Shown here: piece after piece, positions 55,677 to 64,000 of the stretch
How positions within the stretch are numbered: position 1 is the stretch's first letter
Layout of the letters: each line of letters starts with the position of its first letter
Assembly (NCBI RefSeq): GCF_030915465.1
Contig: NZ_CP133267.1
Location: 2,386,501 to 2,450,500, forward strand
Direction: 5' to 3'
Source of the DNA: Neobacillus sp. PS3-34
Lineage (GTDB): Bacteria > Bacillota > Bacilli > Bacillales > Cytobacillaceae
DNA length: 64,000 nucleotides
The notes under the pieces: generated by a model
The model's database searches: none
Seen by the model: only the letters and a program-made list of their open reading frames with translations
Told to the model about the DNA's origin: nothing
Program-made: the position numbers and the translations under genes

Positions 55677-56816
55677 GTGAAATTTACACTTTCTGAAGAA
55701 CATGAAATGATTCGAAAAATGGTCCGCGACTTTGCGAAAAATGAAGTGGCGCCATCTGCTGCAGAACGGGATGAAGAGGAACGGTTCGACCGTGAAATTT
55801 TCGACAAAATGGCTGAGCTTGGATTGACAGGCATTCCATGGCCTGAGGAATACGGCGGAATCGGCAGCGACTATTTGGCTTATTGCATCGCTGTTGAAGA
55901 GCTGTCCAGAGTTTGTGCATCAACAGGCGTAACCCTTTCAGCCCATACATCACTTGCAGGCTGGCCAATATTTAAGTTTGGGTCGGAAGAACAAAAGCAA
56001 AAATATTTGCGCCCAATGGCGGAAGGAAAGAAAATTGGCGCATACGGCTTAACAGAGCCAGGAAGCGGATCAGATGCAGGAGGAATGAGAACGACTGCGC
56101 GCCTTGACGGAGACCATTATGTTTTAAATGGTTCAAAGATTTTTATTACAAACGGTGGAATTGCTGATATTTACGTCGTTTTTGCTTTAACAGATCCTAC
56201 AAGCAAGCAAAAAGGGACAACAGCATTCATTATCGAATCTGATTTCCCAGGCTTCTCAGTAGGCAAAAAGGAAAAGAAACTCGGCATTCGTTCGTCACCG
56301 ACAACGGAAATCATTTTTGAGAACTGTCGTGTACCGAAGGAAAACATGCTTGGCGCTGAAGGGGAAGGCTTCAAGATCGCAATGATGACACTCGATGGCG
56401 GCCGCAACGGAATCGCTGCCCAGGCAGTCGGAATTGCGCAGGGAGCTTTGGATGCTGCTGTTGGTTATGCGAAGGAGCGCGTACAGTTTGGCAAGCCAAT
56501 CGCAGCACAGCAGGGAATCAGCTTTAAGCTTGCCGATATGGCAACAGGTGTTGAAGCGGCAAGGCTATTAACCTACCAGGCAGCATGGCTCGAATCCGAA
56601 GGCCTTCCATACGGAAAAGAATCGGCGATGTCAAAATTATTTGCTGGCGACACAGCAATGAAGGTAACGACAGAAGCTGTCCAGGTTTTCGGCGGCTATG
56701 GCTATACAAAGGATTATCCGGTTGAAAGATTTATGCGCGATGCGAAAATCACGCAAATTTATGAAGGAACACAGGAAATCCAGCGACTTGTTATTTCAAG
56801 GATGATAACAAAATAA
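55677..56816 (+). CDS. Acyl-CoA dehydrogenase 2
   Basis: A 379-residue acyl-CoA dehydrogenase, intact and paralogous to the gene just upstream. It shows [61 protein letters not shown], and the catalytic Glu in [17 protein letters not shown]. The two paralogues differ in the substrate-facing loop, so they may split butyryl-CoA and branched or longer substrates. The start is GTG at 55677 behind aaggggg, 91 nt after the first dehydrogenase. Confidence 0.93.
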   Translation: MKFTLSEEHEMIRKMVRDFAKNEVAPSAAERDEEERFDREIFDKMAELGLTGIPWPEEYGGIGSDYLAYCIAVEELSRVCASTGVTLSAHTSLAGWPIFKFGSEEQKQKYLRPMAEGKKIGAYGLTEPGSGSDAGGMRTTARLDGDHYVLNGSKIFITNGGIADIYVVFALTDPTSKQKGTTAFIIESDFPGFSVGKKEKKLGIRSSPTTEIIFENCRVPKENMLGAEGEGFKIAMMTLDGGRNGIAAQAVGIAQGALDAAVGYAKERVQFGKPIAAQQGISFKLADMATGVEAARLLTYQAAWLESEGLPYGKESAMSKLFAGDTAMKVTTEAVQVFGGYGYTKDYPVERFMRDAKITQIYEGTQEIQRLVISRMITK

Positions 56817-56860
56817 ACGGTTTCCCCCTCTTTTAAGGGGAAAACCCCACTTGCCTCAAT

Positions 56861-56901
56861 GTCTAGCTTGGCGTCCAATAAACAGGCGCTATCGCTTTTC
56901 T
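56861..56901. repeat. Dispersed intergenic repeat, short copy 5
   Basis: GTCTAGCTTGGCGTCC then CAGGCGCTATCGCTTTTCT. Only the two ends of the dispersed family remain. It lies just upstream of the tetR gene, whose downstream side carries copy 4. Confidence 0.6.
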
Positions 56902-56931
56902 TAATGACGGAGGTTGCAAAGGCGGTAAGTG

Positions 56932-57554
56932 ATGGTGATGAAAAAACGGGAAGTTCAGGCTTCTGTTAAAGATGAGCGCCTTGTCATTAAGAGGCGCGAT
57001 CAAATGATAAAGGGAGCCATTACACTTTTTAAACAAAAGGGTTTTCACCGGACGACGACAAGAGAGATTGCAAAGGCATCCGGCTTCAGTATCGGAACGC
57101 TTTATGAGTATATCAGGACAAAGGAAGACATTTTATATCTTGTTTGCGACAGCCTCTATGATCATGTACGGGAACGGCTGCAGCAGGATCTCGACCATAA
57201 CAGGGGTACCTTGAACAGTTTGAAGCTCGGTATCGCCTATTATTTCAGGATTGTAGATGAGATGCAGGATGAAATCCTTGTCCTGTACCAGGAAGCAAAA
57301 TCGCTTACGAAGGATGCTCTCCCGTACGTATTGGGAAAAGAAATCGAAATGGTTTCCATGTTTGAGAAGCTGCTTGCACGCTGCGTGGAAAACGGAGAAC
57401 TCGATTTATCGGAAAAACAAGTCAAAATGATTGCCCATACGATTGTTGTCCAGGGGCAAATGTGGCCTTCCGGCGATGGGCACTTCAAAAACTCTATACA
57501 CTTGATGAATATATTGAGCTGCAGACGGAGCTGCTTTTTAAAGGAATCCATTGA
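56932..57554 (+). CDS. TetR-family regulator of the acyl-CoA block, frameshifted
   Basis: About 207 residues. The helix-turn-helix is FKQKGFHRTTTREIAKASGFSIGTLYEYIRTKEDIL (about 30-65). The C-terminal domain starts YDHVRERLQQDL. The first frame ends in nonsense from 57467. One frame over, RRWALQKLYTLDEYIELQTELLFKG ends at TGA 57552-57554. The lost base is in GGCC 57464-57467. It resembles fatty-acid regulators that bind acyl-CoA. The palindrome at 51578-51593 is a candidate operator. Of two nearby starts I prefer the ATG at 56932 over 56938, by spacing from aaaggcgg. Confidence 0.82.
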
Positions 57555-57614
57555 GGTTCAAACAGGGGTAAAGATCACAAAATTAAACAAATTGTTCTTT
57601 CAAATTAATTTATT

Positions 57615-57730
57615 TGTCTAGCTTCAGTGTCTCCACCTCGAGGTCATAAGCCGTTTCCTTCCGGAAATCGGGATTTCCTGCAGGAATCGTCTTATGCTTG
57701 TCGGCCTGATCCAGACACTTACGCTTTTCT
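57615..57730. repeat. Dispersed intergenic repeat, copy 4
   Basis: TGTCTAGCTTCAGTGTC at the left, GAGGTCATAAGCC and CGTCTTATGCTTGTCGG inside, and GACACTTACGCTTTTCT at the right. The outer ends show compensating changes (AGTGTC/GACACT replacing AGCGCC/GGCGCT), so pairing of the ends is conserved. Confidence 0.75.
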
Positions 57731-57745
57731 GTAAGGAGGAGAAAC

Positions 57746-60700
57746 ATGATAACGGAAAATTATAAGCCAAAAAACCATATTCGGTTTGTGACAGCTTCAA
57801 GCTTATTCGACGGACATGATGCCTCTATCAATATTATGAGGAGAATTCTTCAGTCGAGCGGGGCGGAGGTCATTCACCTTGGCCACAACCGCTCAGTTGA
57901 AGAGGTGGTTAATGCAGCTGTGCAGGAGGATGTGCAGGGGATAGCGATTTCCTCATATCAGGGCGGCGATGTTGAGTATTTTAAATACATGTATGACCTT
58001 TTGAAGGAAAAGGGCGCTGACCATATCCGCATTTACGGTGGCGGTGGCGGCGTTATCATTCCACGAGAAATTAAAGAGCTTCATGAGTACGGGATTGCGT
58101 GGATTTTTTCGCCGGAAGACGGAAGGACAATGGGCCTTCAGGGCATGATAAACCGGATGATAGAGGAGTGCGATTTTTCCACAGTGTCTTCAGAGGATGC
58201 AGGACAGCTGGAAAAATTACAATCAGGCGATATCAATACGGTTGCCAAGCTGATTACCGTCGCCGAGCTGCAGGCTGACCATAAGGGGGAAAGTGCGGCT
58301 GCAGTTGAACAGGTTATGGAAAAAGTAAAGTCTTTAACTAAGTCTGTGCCTGTCGTCGGGATTACGGGAACAGGCGGAGCGGGAAAAAGCTCGCTTACAG
58401 ATGAATTGATCCGCCGTTTTATTAACGAGCTTCCGGAAAAGCGGGTAGCTATTTTATCGGTCGATCCTACTAAGCAAAAAACGGGCGGTGCCCTGCTCGG
58501 GGACCGCATCCGTATGAACGCCATTTTTAACCCGCGTGTGTATATGCGCAGCCTCGCGACAAGAGGATCAAAAAGTGAATTGTCACTGGCTATCAAGGAT
58601 GCGGTTTCTGTTGTCAAAGCTGCCGGTTTCGACCTTGTCATTGTTGAAACAAGCGGTATCGGACAGGGAGATGCGGAAATTACGGAAATCTGCGATATAT
58701 CCTTATATGTCATGACGAGCGAATTCGGCGCTCCATCTCAATTGGAAAAAATCGATATGATCGATTTCGCCGATTTGATTGTCATTAACAAATTCGAACG
58801 CAAAGGCTCCGAGGATGCGAAACGCCAGGTGCAAAAGCAGTACCAGCGCAGCCATATGCTGTTTGAAAAAGAGGCTGATGACATGCCTGTTTATGGCACC
58901 ATCGCTAGCCAATTCAATGATCCTGGCACAAACGCCCTGTTTGCTGCCTTAATTGAAAAAATTAATCAAAAAACGGGAACTGAATGGGCAACATCTTTTT
59001 CAAAAAATGCATTAGTTGAAAAGCAAAATGTCATCATTCCAAATGACCGCCGCTATTATTTGCGGGAAATTTCCGAAACGGTCCGCCGTTATCATCTAAA
59101 AGCGGAGGAACAGGCGAATGTTGCAAGAAAGCTCTTCCAGCTGGAGGGTGCGATCGAAGCAGTTAAGGAGCGGGAAACAAACGGTGAAATTTTAGCATCG
59201 CTACAAGCGATTAAAGAGGAAACAGAATCGCAATTAACTCCTGAATCGCAAAAAATCCTCGCTGGATGGGGAAATACAAAGGCAGCTTATTCACAGGACC
59301 AATTCGTAACACGTATCCGTGATAAGGAAATCATCACCGTGCTTAAGTCGAAAAGTCTGTCAGGTCTCGATATTCCGAAGGTGGCACTGCCGAAGTATAA
59401 AGATTACGGAGAAATTTTGCGATGGGTCTACCGCGAAAATGTACCTGGAGCATTCCCTTATACAGCAGGCGTATTTCCGTTTAAGCGTGAAGGGGAGGAT
59501 CCAAAGCGCCAGTTTGCGGGTGAGGGAACACCTGACCGGACAAACCGCCGCTTTCACTATCTATCAAAGGATGATACGGCGAAGCGCCTGAGCACTGCGT
59601 TCGACTCGGTCACATTGTATGGTGAGGATCCAGATTACCGCCCTGACATTTATGGGAAGGTTGGCGAAAGCGGCGTAAGCGTCTGCTCACTTGATGATAT
59701 GAAAAAGCTGTATGACGGCTTTGATTTATGCCATCCATCCACATCAGTATCAATGACGATCAACGGTCCGGCGCCTATCATTTTGGCGATGTTCATGAAT
59801 ACTGCGATTGAGCAGCAGGTTCAAAGGAAAGAAGTGGAGCTTGGCAGAACACTGACTGAACAGGAATTTTCTGAAGTGATGGCATATACGTTAAAAACGG
59901 TCCGTGGTACCGTTCAGGCTGATATCCTGAAGGAAGACCAGGGGCAAAACACATGCATCTTCTCTACTGAATTTGCATTGCGGATGATGGGTGATATTCA
60001 GCAGTATTTCATTGATCAGCAGGTGCGCAATTATTATTCTGTCTCCATTTCCGGCTACCATATCGCGGAAGCAGGGGCAAACCCGATTTCACAGCTTGCG
60101 TTCACACTCGCAAATGGCTTCACATATGTGGAGTATTATTTAAGCCGCGGCATGAAGATCGATGATTTTGCACCGAACCTAAGCTTCTTTTTCTCAAATG
60201 GACTGGATCCGGAATATACAGTCATTGGCCGGGTAGCACGCCGCATCTGGGCAACGGTCATGCGTGATAAATACAGTGCGAACGAGAGAAGCCAGAAGTT
60301 AAAGTATCATATCCAGACATCAGGCCGTTCACTGCATGCCCAGGAAATCGACTTTAACGATATCAGGACTACTCTTCAGGCATTGATGGCGCTGCAGGAT
60401 AACTGTAATTCACTCCATACGAATGCATATGATGAAGCAATTACGACTCCGACGGAAGAATCAGTTCGCAGGGCAATGGCAATTCAAATGATTATCACAA
60501 AAGAACATGGCCTGACGAAAAATGAAAATCCACTTCAAGGTGCCTTTATCATTGATGAATTGACTGACCTTGTGGAAGAAGCGGTACTGCAGGAATTCGA
60601 ACGGTTGAATGACCGTGGCGGAGTTCTTGGAGCAATGGAAACGCAGTATCAGCGTGGCAAGATTCAAGATGAATCGATGTATTATGAAATGAAGAAGCAC

Positions 60701-61009
60701 TCGGGTGAACTGCCGATTATCGGTGTGAATACGTATTTGAATCCGAATCCTCCTTCTGAGGAAGCGATGGATAATATGGAGCTTGCAAGAGCGACTACTG
60801 AGGAAAAAGAATTGCAAATCTCTCATTTGCGTGAATTCCAAAGTAGAAACCAGGATGGATCTGCTGCTGCGCTGGCAAGATTGAAAGAAACAGCCGTCAA
60901 TGGCGGAAATATTTTTGCCGAGTTAATGGAAACAGTAAAAGTGGCAAGCCTTGGTCAGATTACACATGCTCTTTACGAGGTTGGCGGACAGTACCGCCGG
61001 AATATGTAA
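57746..61009 (+). CDS. icmF: Fused isobutyryl-CoA mutase IcmF
   Basis: A 1087-residue coenzyme B12 enzyme that interconverts isobutyryl-CoA and n-butyryl-CoA. The N-terminal B12-binding domain has the DxHxxG-type [14 protein letters not shown] (His24) and [10 protein letters not shown] central MeaI-type G-protein chaperone follows (P-loop [17 protein letters not shown], about 202-218; [16 protein letters not shown]). The C-terminal mutase TIM-barrel has [43 protein letters not shown] and [32 protein letters not shown]. It is intact, with ribosome binding site aaggagg. It would feed valine-derived isobutyryl-CoA into the neighbouring butyryl-CoA oxidation enzymes, or the reverse. Confidence 0.95.
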   Translation: MITENYKPKNHIRFVTASSLFDGHDASINIMRRILQSSGAEVIHLGHNRSVEEVVNAAVQEDVQGIAISSYQGGDVEYFKYMYDLLKEKGADHIRIYGGGGGVIIPREIKELHEYGIAWIFSPEDGRTMGLQGMINRMIEECDFSTVSSEDAGQLEKLQSGDINTVAKLITVAELQADHKGESAAAVEQVMEKVKSLTKSVPVVGITGTGGAGKSSLTDELIRRFINELPEKRVAILSVDPTKQKTGGALLGDRIRMNAIFNPRVYMRSLATRGSKSELSLAIKDAVSVVKAAGFDLVIVETSGIGQGDAEITEICDISLYVMTSEFGAPSQLEKIDMIDFADLIVINKFERKGSEDAKRQVQKQYQRSHMLFEKEADDMPVYGTIASQFNDPGTNALFAALIEKINQKTGTEWATSFSKNALVEKQNVIIPNDRRYYLREISETVRRYHLKAEEQANVARKLFQLEGAIEAVKERETNGEILASLQAIKEETESQLTPESQKILAGWGNTKAAYSQDQFVTRIRDKEIITVLKSKSLSGLDIPKVALPKYKDYGEILRWVYRENVPGAFPYTAGVFPFKREGEDPKRQFAGEGTPDRTNRRFHYLSKDDTAKRLSTAFDSVTLYGEDPDYRPDIYGKVGESGVSVCSLDDMKKLYDGFDLCHPSTSVSMTINGPAPIILAMFMNTAIEQQVQRKEVELGRTLTEQEFSEVMAYTLKTVRGTVQADILKEDQGQNTCIFSTEFALRMMGDIQQYFIDQQVRNYYSVSISGYHIAEAGANPISQLAFTLANGFTYVEYYLSRGMKIDDFAPNLSFFFSNGLDPEYTVIGRVARRIWATVMRDKYSANERSQKLKYHIQTSGRSLHAQEIDFNDIRTTLQALMALQDNCNSLHTNAYDEAITTPTEESVRRAMAIQMIITKEHGLTKNENPLQGAFIIDELTDLVEEAVLQEFERLNDRGGVLGAMETQYQRGKIQDESMYYEMKKHSGELPIIGVNTYLNPNPPSEEAMDNMELARATTEEKELQISHLREFQSRNQDGSAAALARLKETAVNGGNIFAELMETVKVASLGQITHALYEVGGQYRRNM

Positions 61010-61023
61010 AAAAGGATATAGCA

Positions 61024-61066
61024 AAATGGCTTAAAGCGGCAGCTCTAAGCCATTTGCTGTTTTTTG
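61024..61066 (+). terminator. Terminator of the icmF operon
   Basis: Stem AAATGGCTTA / TAAGCCATTT with a 12-nt loop and a T6 run, 15 nt after the icmF stop. Confidence 0.8.
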
Positions 61067-61174
61067 TAAAAATAAATATTCATGAGGTATGAAGTTAAAG
61101 CTTTTCCTATATACTCAAAAGGGGTAAGATACTATTACATAATAAACTAGTGTTTCTGTCAGGGTGAGAATACT

Positions 61175-61369
61175 ATGAAAACAATCTATATTTTCCTTAT
61201 ATTAATCATATTTGCCTGGCCTCTTTACTATCTATACCAGCTTCAGTTGGGCGCGGTTTCTTTTTTATTGCTGGCAATTTTCTTTACAGTAATATCTGTT
61301 AAAGAGTTGAAAAAGTATAAAAGAGAACGCGGTATTCAAGATTTGGACACGACCAAGCGCAGGAAATAG
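61175..61369 (+). CDS. Small membrane protein
   Basis: A 64-residue protein with two hydrophobic helices (IYIFLILIIFAWPLYYLY and VSFLLLAIFFTVISV) and a basic C-terminal tail (KELKKYKRERG, then KRRK), so both ends probably face the cytoplasm. I do not recognise the family. The start at 61175 is preceded by agggtgag. It lies between icmF and rpoE and seems monocistronic. Confidence 0.65.
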   Translation: MKTIYIFLILIIFAWPLYYLYQLQLGAVSFLLLAIFFTVISVKELKKYKRERGIQDLDTTKRRK

Positions 61370-61513
61370 GAAAAAATCGGGCAAAACTGCAGATAGAGCT
61401 AGCATAAACGGGAAGAATTTGTTTATAATGAAGAATATGTATTTTGGAGGACTCCCTCCATTTGACCGTTAATCATTCTATTTAAGAGTGGCAAATAGAA
61501 AGGAAGTGCCGAA

Positions 61514-62086
61514 TTGAGTTTAAAACAATACTCAAAAGAGGAATTGAAAGAGTTATCTTTCATTGAAATGGCTTATCAATCATTACTAGATAGAAAGCAG
61601 CCAATTGCTTTCACTGAAATGATGAATGAAATTGCTAAAGCAATAGGGCTTTCAGAAAAAGAAGTAAAGGCAAAAATTGCACAATTTTATACAGACTTAA
61701 ACATAGATGGCCGTTTTCTTGCACTAGGTGAAAATAATAGCTGGGGACTTCGTGTGTGGTATCCGGTTGAGCAATATGAAGAAGAAATGGTTCCAGCCAC
61801 AAAGCCGAAGAAGAAAAAGGCGAAAAAGGCTGTCGATGATGATTACGATTTAGATGAGGATCTTGAATACGAAGACTATTCCGACGATGACGATGATCTC
61901 CTCGACGAAGACGACGAAGATGATGCTTTCGATGATATCGATGAAGTCGATGATGTTGATGATGTCGAGGACGTAGATGATCTTGATGAAGATGAAGAAA
62001 TTATCGAGGATGATGAGTTCGCCCTTGTAGATGACGAAGAAGAGGACGAAGAAGAAGAGGAATTTGATGAAGAGGAAGAGCTGTAA
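61514..62086 (+). CDS. rpoE: RNA polymerase delta subunit
   Basis: A 190-residue delta subunit of Gram-positive RNA polymerase, which raises transcription specificity and helps recycling. The N-terminal folded HARE-HTH domain (about 1-90; [48 protein letters not shown]) is followed by a Lys patch ([10 protein letters not shown]) and an unstructured Asp/Glu tail of about 75 residues. The start is TTG at 61514 behind aggaag. A TATAAT box (about 61423) lies upstream without a clear -35. It is next to pyrG, as in B. subtilis. Confidence 0.95.
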   Translation: MSLKQYSKEELKELSFIEMAYQSLLDRKQPIAFTEMMNEIAKAIGLSEKEVKAKIAQFYTDLNIDGRFLALGENNSWGLRVWYPVEQYEEEMVPATKPKKKKAKKAVDDDYDLDEDLEYEDYSDDDDDLLDEDDEDDAFDDIDEVDDVDDVEDVDDLDEDEEIIEDDEFALVDDEEEDEEEEEFDEEEEL

Positions 62087-62092
62087 ATCGGC

Positions 62093-62121
62093 TTGACTTT
62101 TTATCATCCCGCTTGTAGAAT
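62093..62121 (+). promoter_or_regulatory. pyrG promoter
   Basis: -35 TTGACT (62093-62098), 17-bp spacer, -10 TAGAAT (62116-62121), predicted start at G62129 in GGGCTCC. Confidence 0.85.
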
Positions 62122-62128
62122 ACTTTTT

Positions 62129-62210
62129 GGGCTCCTTAAAAAAGGAACGATTCAACATTAGCTAATAAGCGCTCCCTTACCACGTGTAGGCGGAGTGCTT
62201 TTTTATTTTT
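62129..62210 (+). promoter_or_regulatory. pyrG attenuator with GGGCTC start (reiterative transcription control)
   Basis: The transcript is predicted to start GGGCTCC. The terminator is AAGCGCTCC / GGAGTGCTT (62168-62200) followed by T6ATTTTTT. In B. subtilis pyrG, low CTP causes repeated G addition at this start, and the poly-G tail pairs with the C/U-rich left arm of the terminator. The arm here is GCTCCCTTACC. Confidence 0.82.
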
Positions 62211-62216
62211 TGCTAT

Positions 62217-62240
62217 TAGAATTTATTTCCATAAATTCTA
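62217..62240. repeat. AGAATTTAT palindrome, copy 3
   Basis: TAGAATTTATTTCCATAAATTCTA is a 10-bp stem with a 4-nt loop. It is followed by GTGCATAAGTTCAACTAC, close to the flank of the copy at 12403 (CGCATAAATTCAACTAC). It lies between the pyrG attenuator and the pyrG start. Confidence 0.65.
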
Positions 62241-62424
62241 GTAGTGCATAAGTTCAACTACGGCTCGTCAATCGCCGAGTTTTCTTTAGATTTGGGGCAT
62301 GAAATGTGTGGAATTCAAACACATGCGGTCGCATGTCCATGCCGCTTCCCCTGTACTTATAATTTTTTTGCAGAACTCGCCATGGGAAAATTTTTAAAAC
62401 AATCTAGAGATGTACAAACTGTAA

Positions 62425-64000
<1,576 letters not shown>

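Noticed and set aside
58138..58713. Antisense frame in icmF
   Set aside because: A shadow of the GTPase domain codons, with no start signals or family similarity that I recognise.

Overview
The window is a chromosomal segment of a low-to-mid GC, endospore-forming Bacillaceae species of the Bacillus/Neobacillus/Mesobacillus type. It carries spore genes (gerQ, rsfA, sspH), bacillithiol genes (bshB2-yojF), SigA-, FadR-, CcpA- and Rex-type sites, and long runs of Bacillus subtilis gene order from the left flank of oriC: ung-ywdI-ywdK-gerQ-hemQ-pta-lipL-rsfA-ywfO-ywgA-ywhB-ywhC-ywhD-pbpG-speE-speB-ywiB-argS, then uvsE-cls-fadF and finally rpoE-pyrG. A parS-like site near 24.9 kb fits this origin-proximal position. 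No rRNA, tRNA, insertion sequence or CRISPR array was seen.

Layout. 0-7.4 kb: a LysM/3D wall protein, a new 48-codon gene, GNAT, AlkD, a HAD phosphatase, a PQQ-type sugar dehydrogenase lipoprotein, and a TetR-controlled ABC-2 exporter operon whose promoter lies between two operators. 7.5-7.7 kb: six iterons at an exact 21-bp period. 7.8-15.0 kb: a complete clade II (Sec-type) nitrous oxide reductase operon, nosC-nosZ-nosB-nosD-nosY-nosF plus a lipoprotein with a FixH/YtkA-like half and a SurA-like half. Upstream are an FNR-like box and a perfect Rex box. 15-17.7 kb: SRPBCC protein, bshB2-yojF, pdxK. 18-23.6 kb: molybdenum cofactor operon mobA-moeA-(moeA fused to a binding-protein domain)-moaE-moaD-moeB. 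23.7-49 kb: the conserved origin-flank genes, with an orphan OppB-type permease, an orphan multi-PAS histidine kinase, sspH and tspO among them. 49-61 kb: an acyl-CoA degradation block (fadF, thiolase, 3-hydroxyacyl-CoA dehydrogenase, two acyl-CoA dehydrogenases, TetR, isobutyryl-CoA mutase icmF) inserted between fadF and rpoE. It has a FadR box at the fadF promoter and an array of thirteen 52-bp hairpin repeats inside it. 61-64 kb: rpoE and pyrG with its attenuator leader.

Two features dominate at the sequence level. First, about 24 protein genes, including essential ones such as argS, are broken by roughly 38 one- or two-base frameshifts. The encoded proteins resume in frame with family motifs intact, so these are almost surely consensus errors, not decay. 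More than half fall on a GGCC tract, which suggests systematic miscalling there, possibly from a GGCC-specific DNA methylation. Coding features below are given across such breaks as single genes. Second, intergenic space is rich in small repeats: three tandem arrays (periods 21, about 42 and 52 bp) and at least three dispersed palindromic families.
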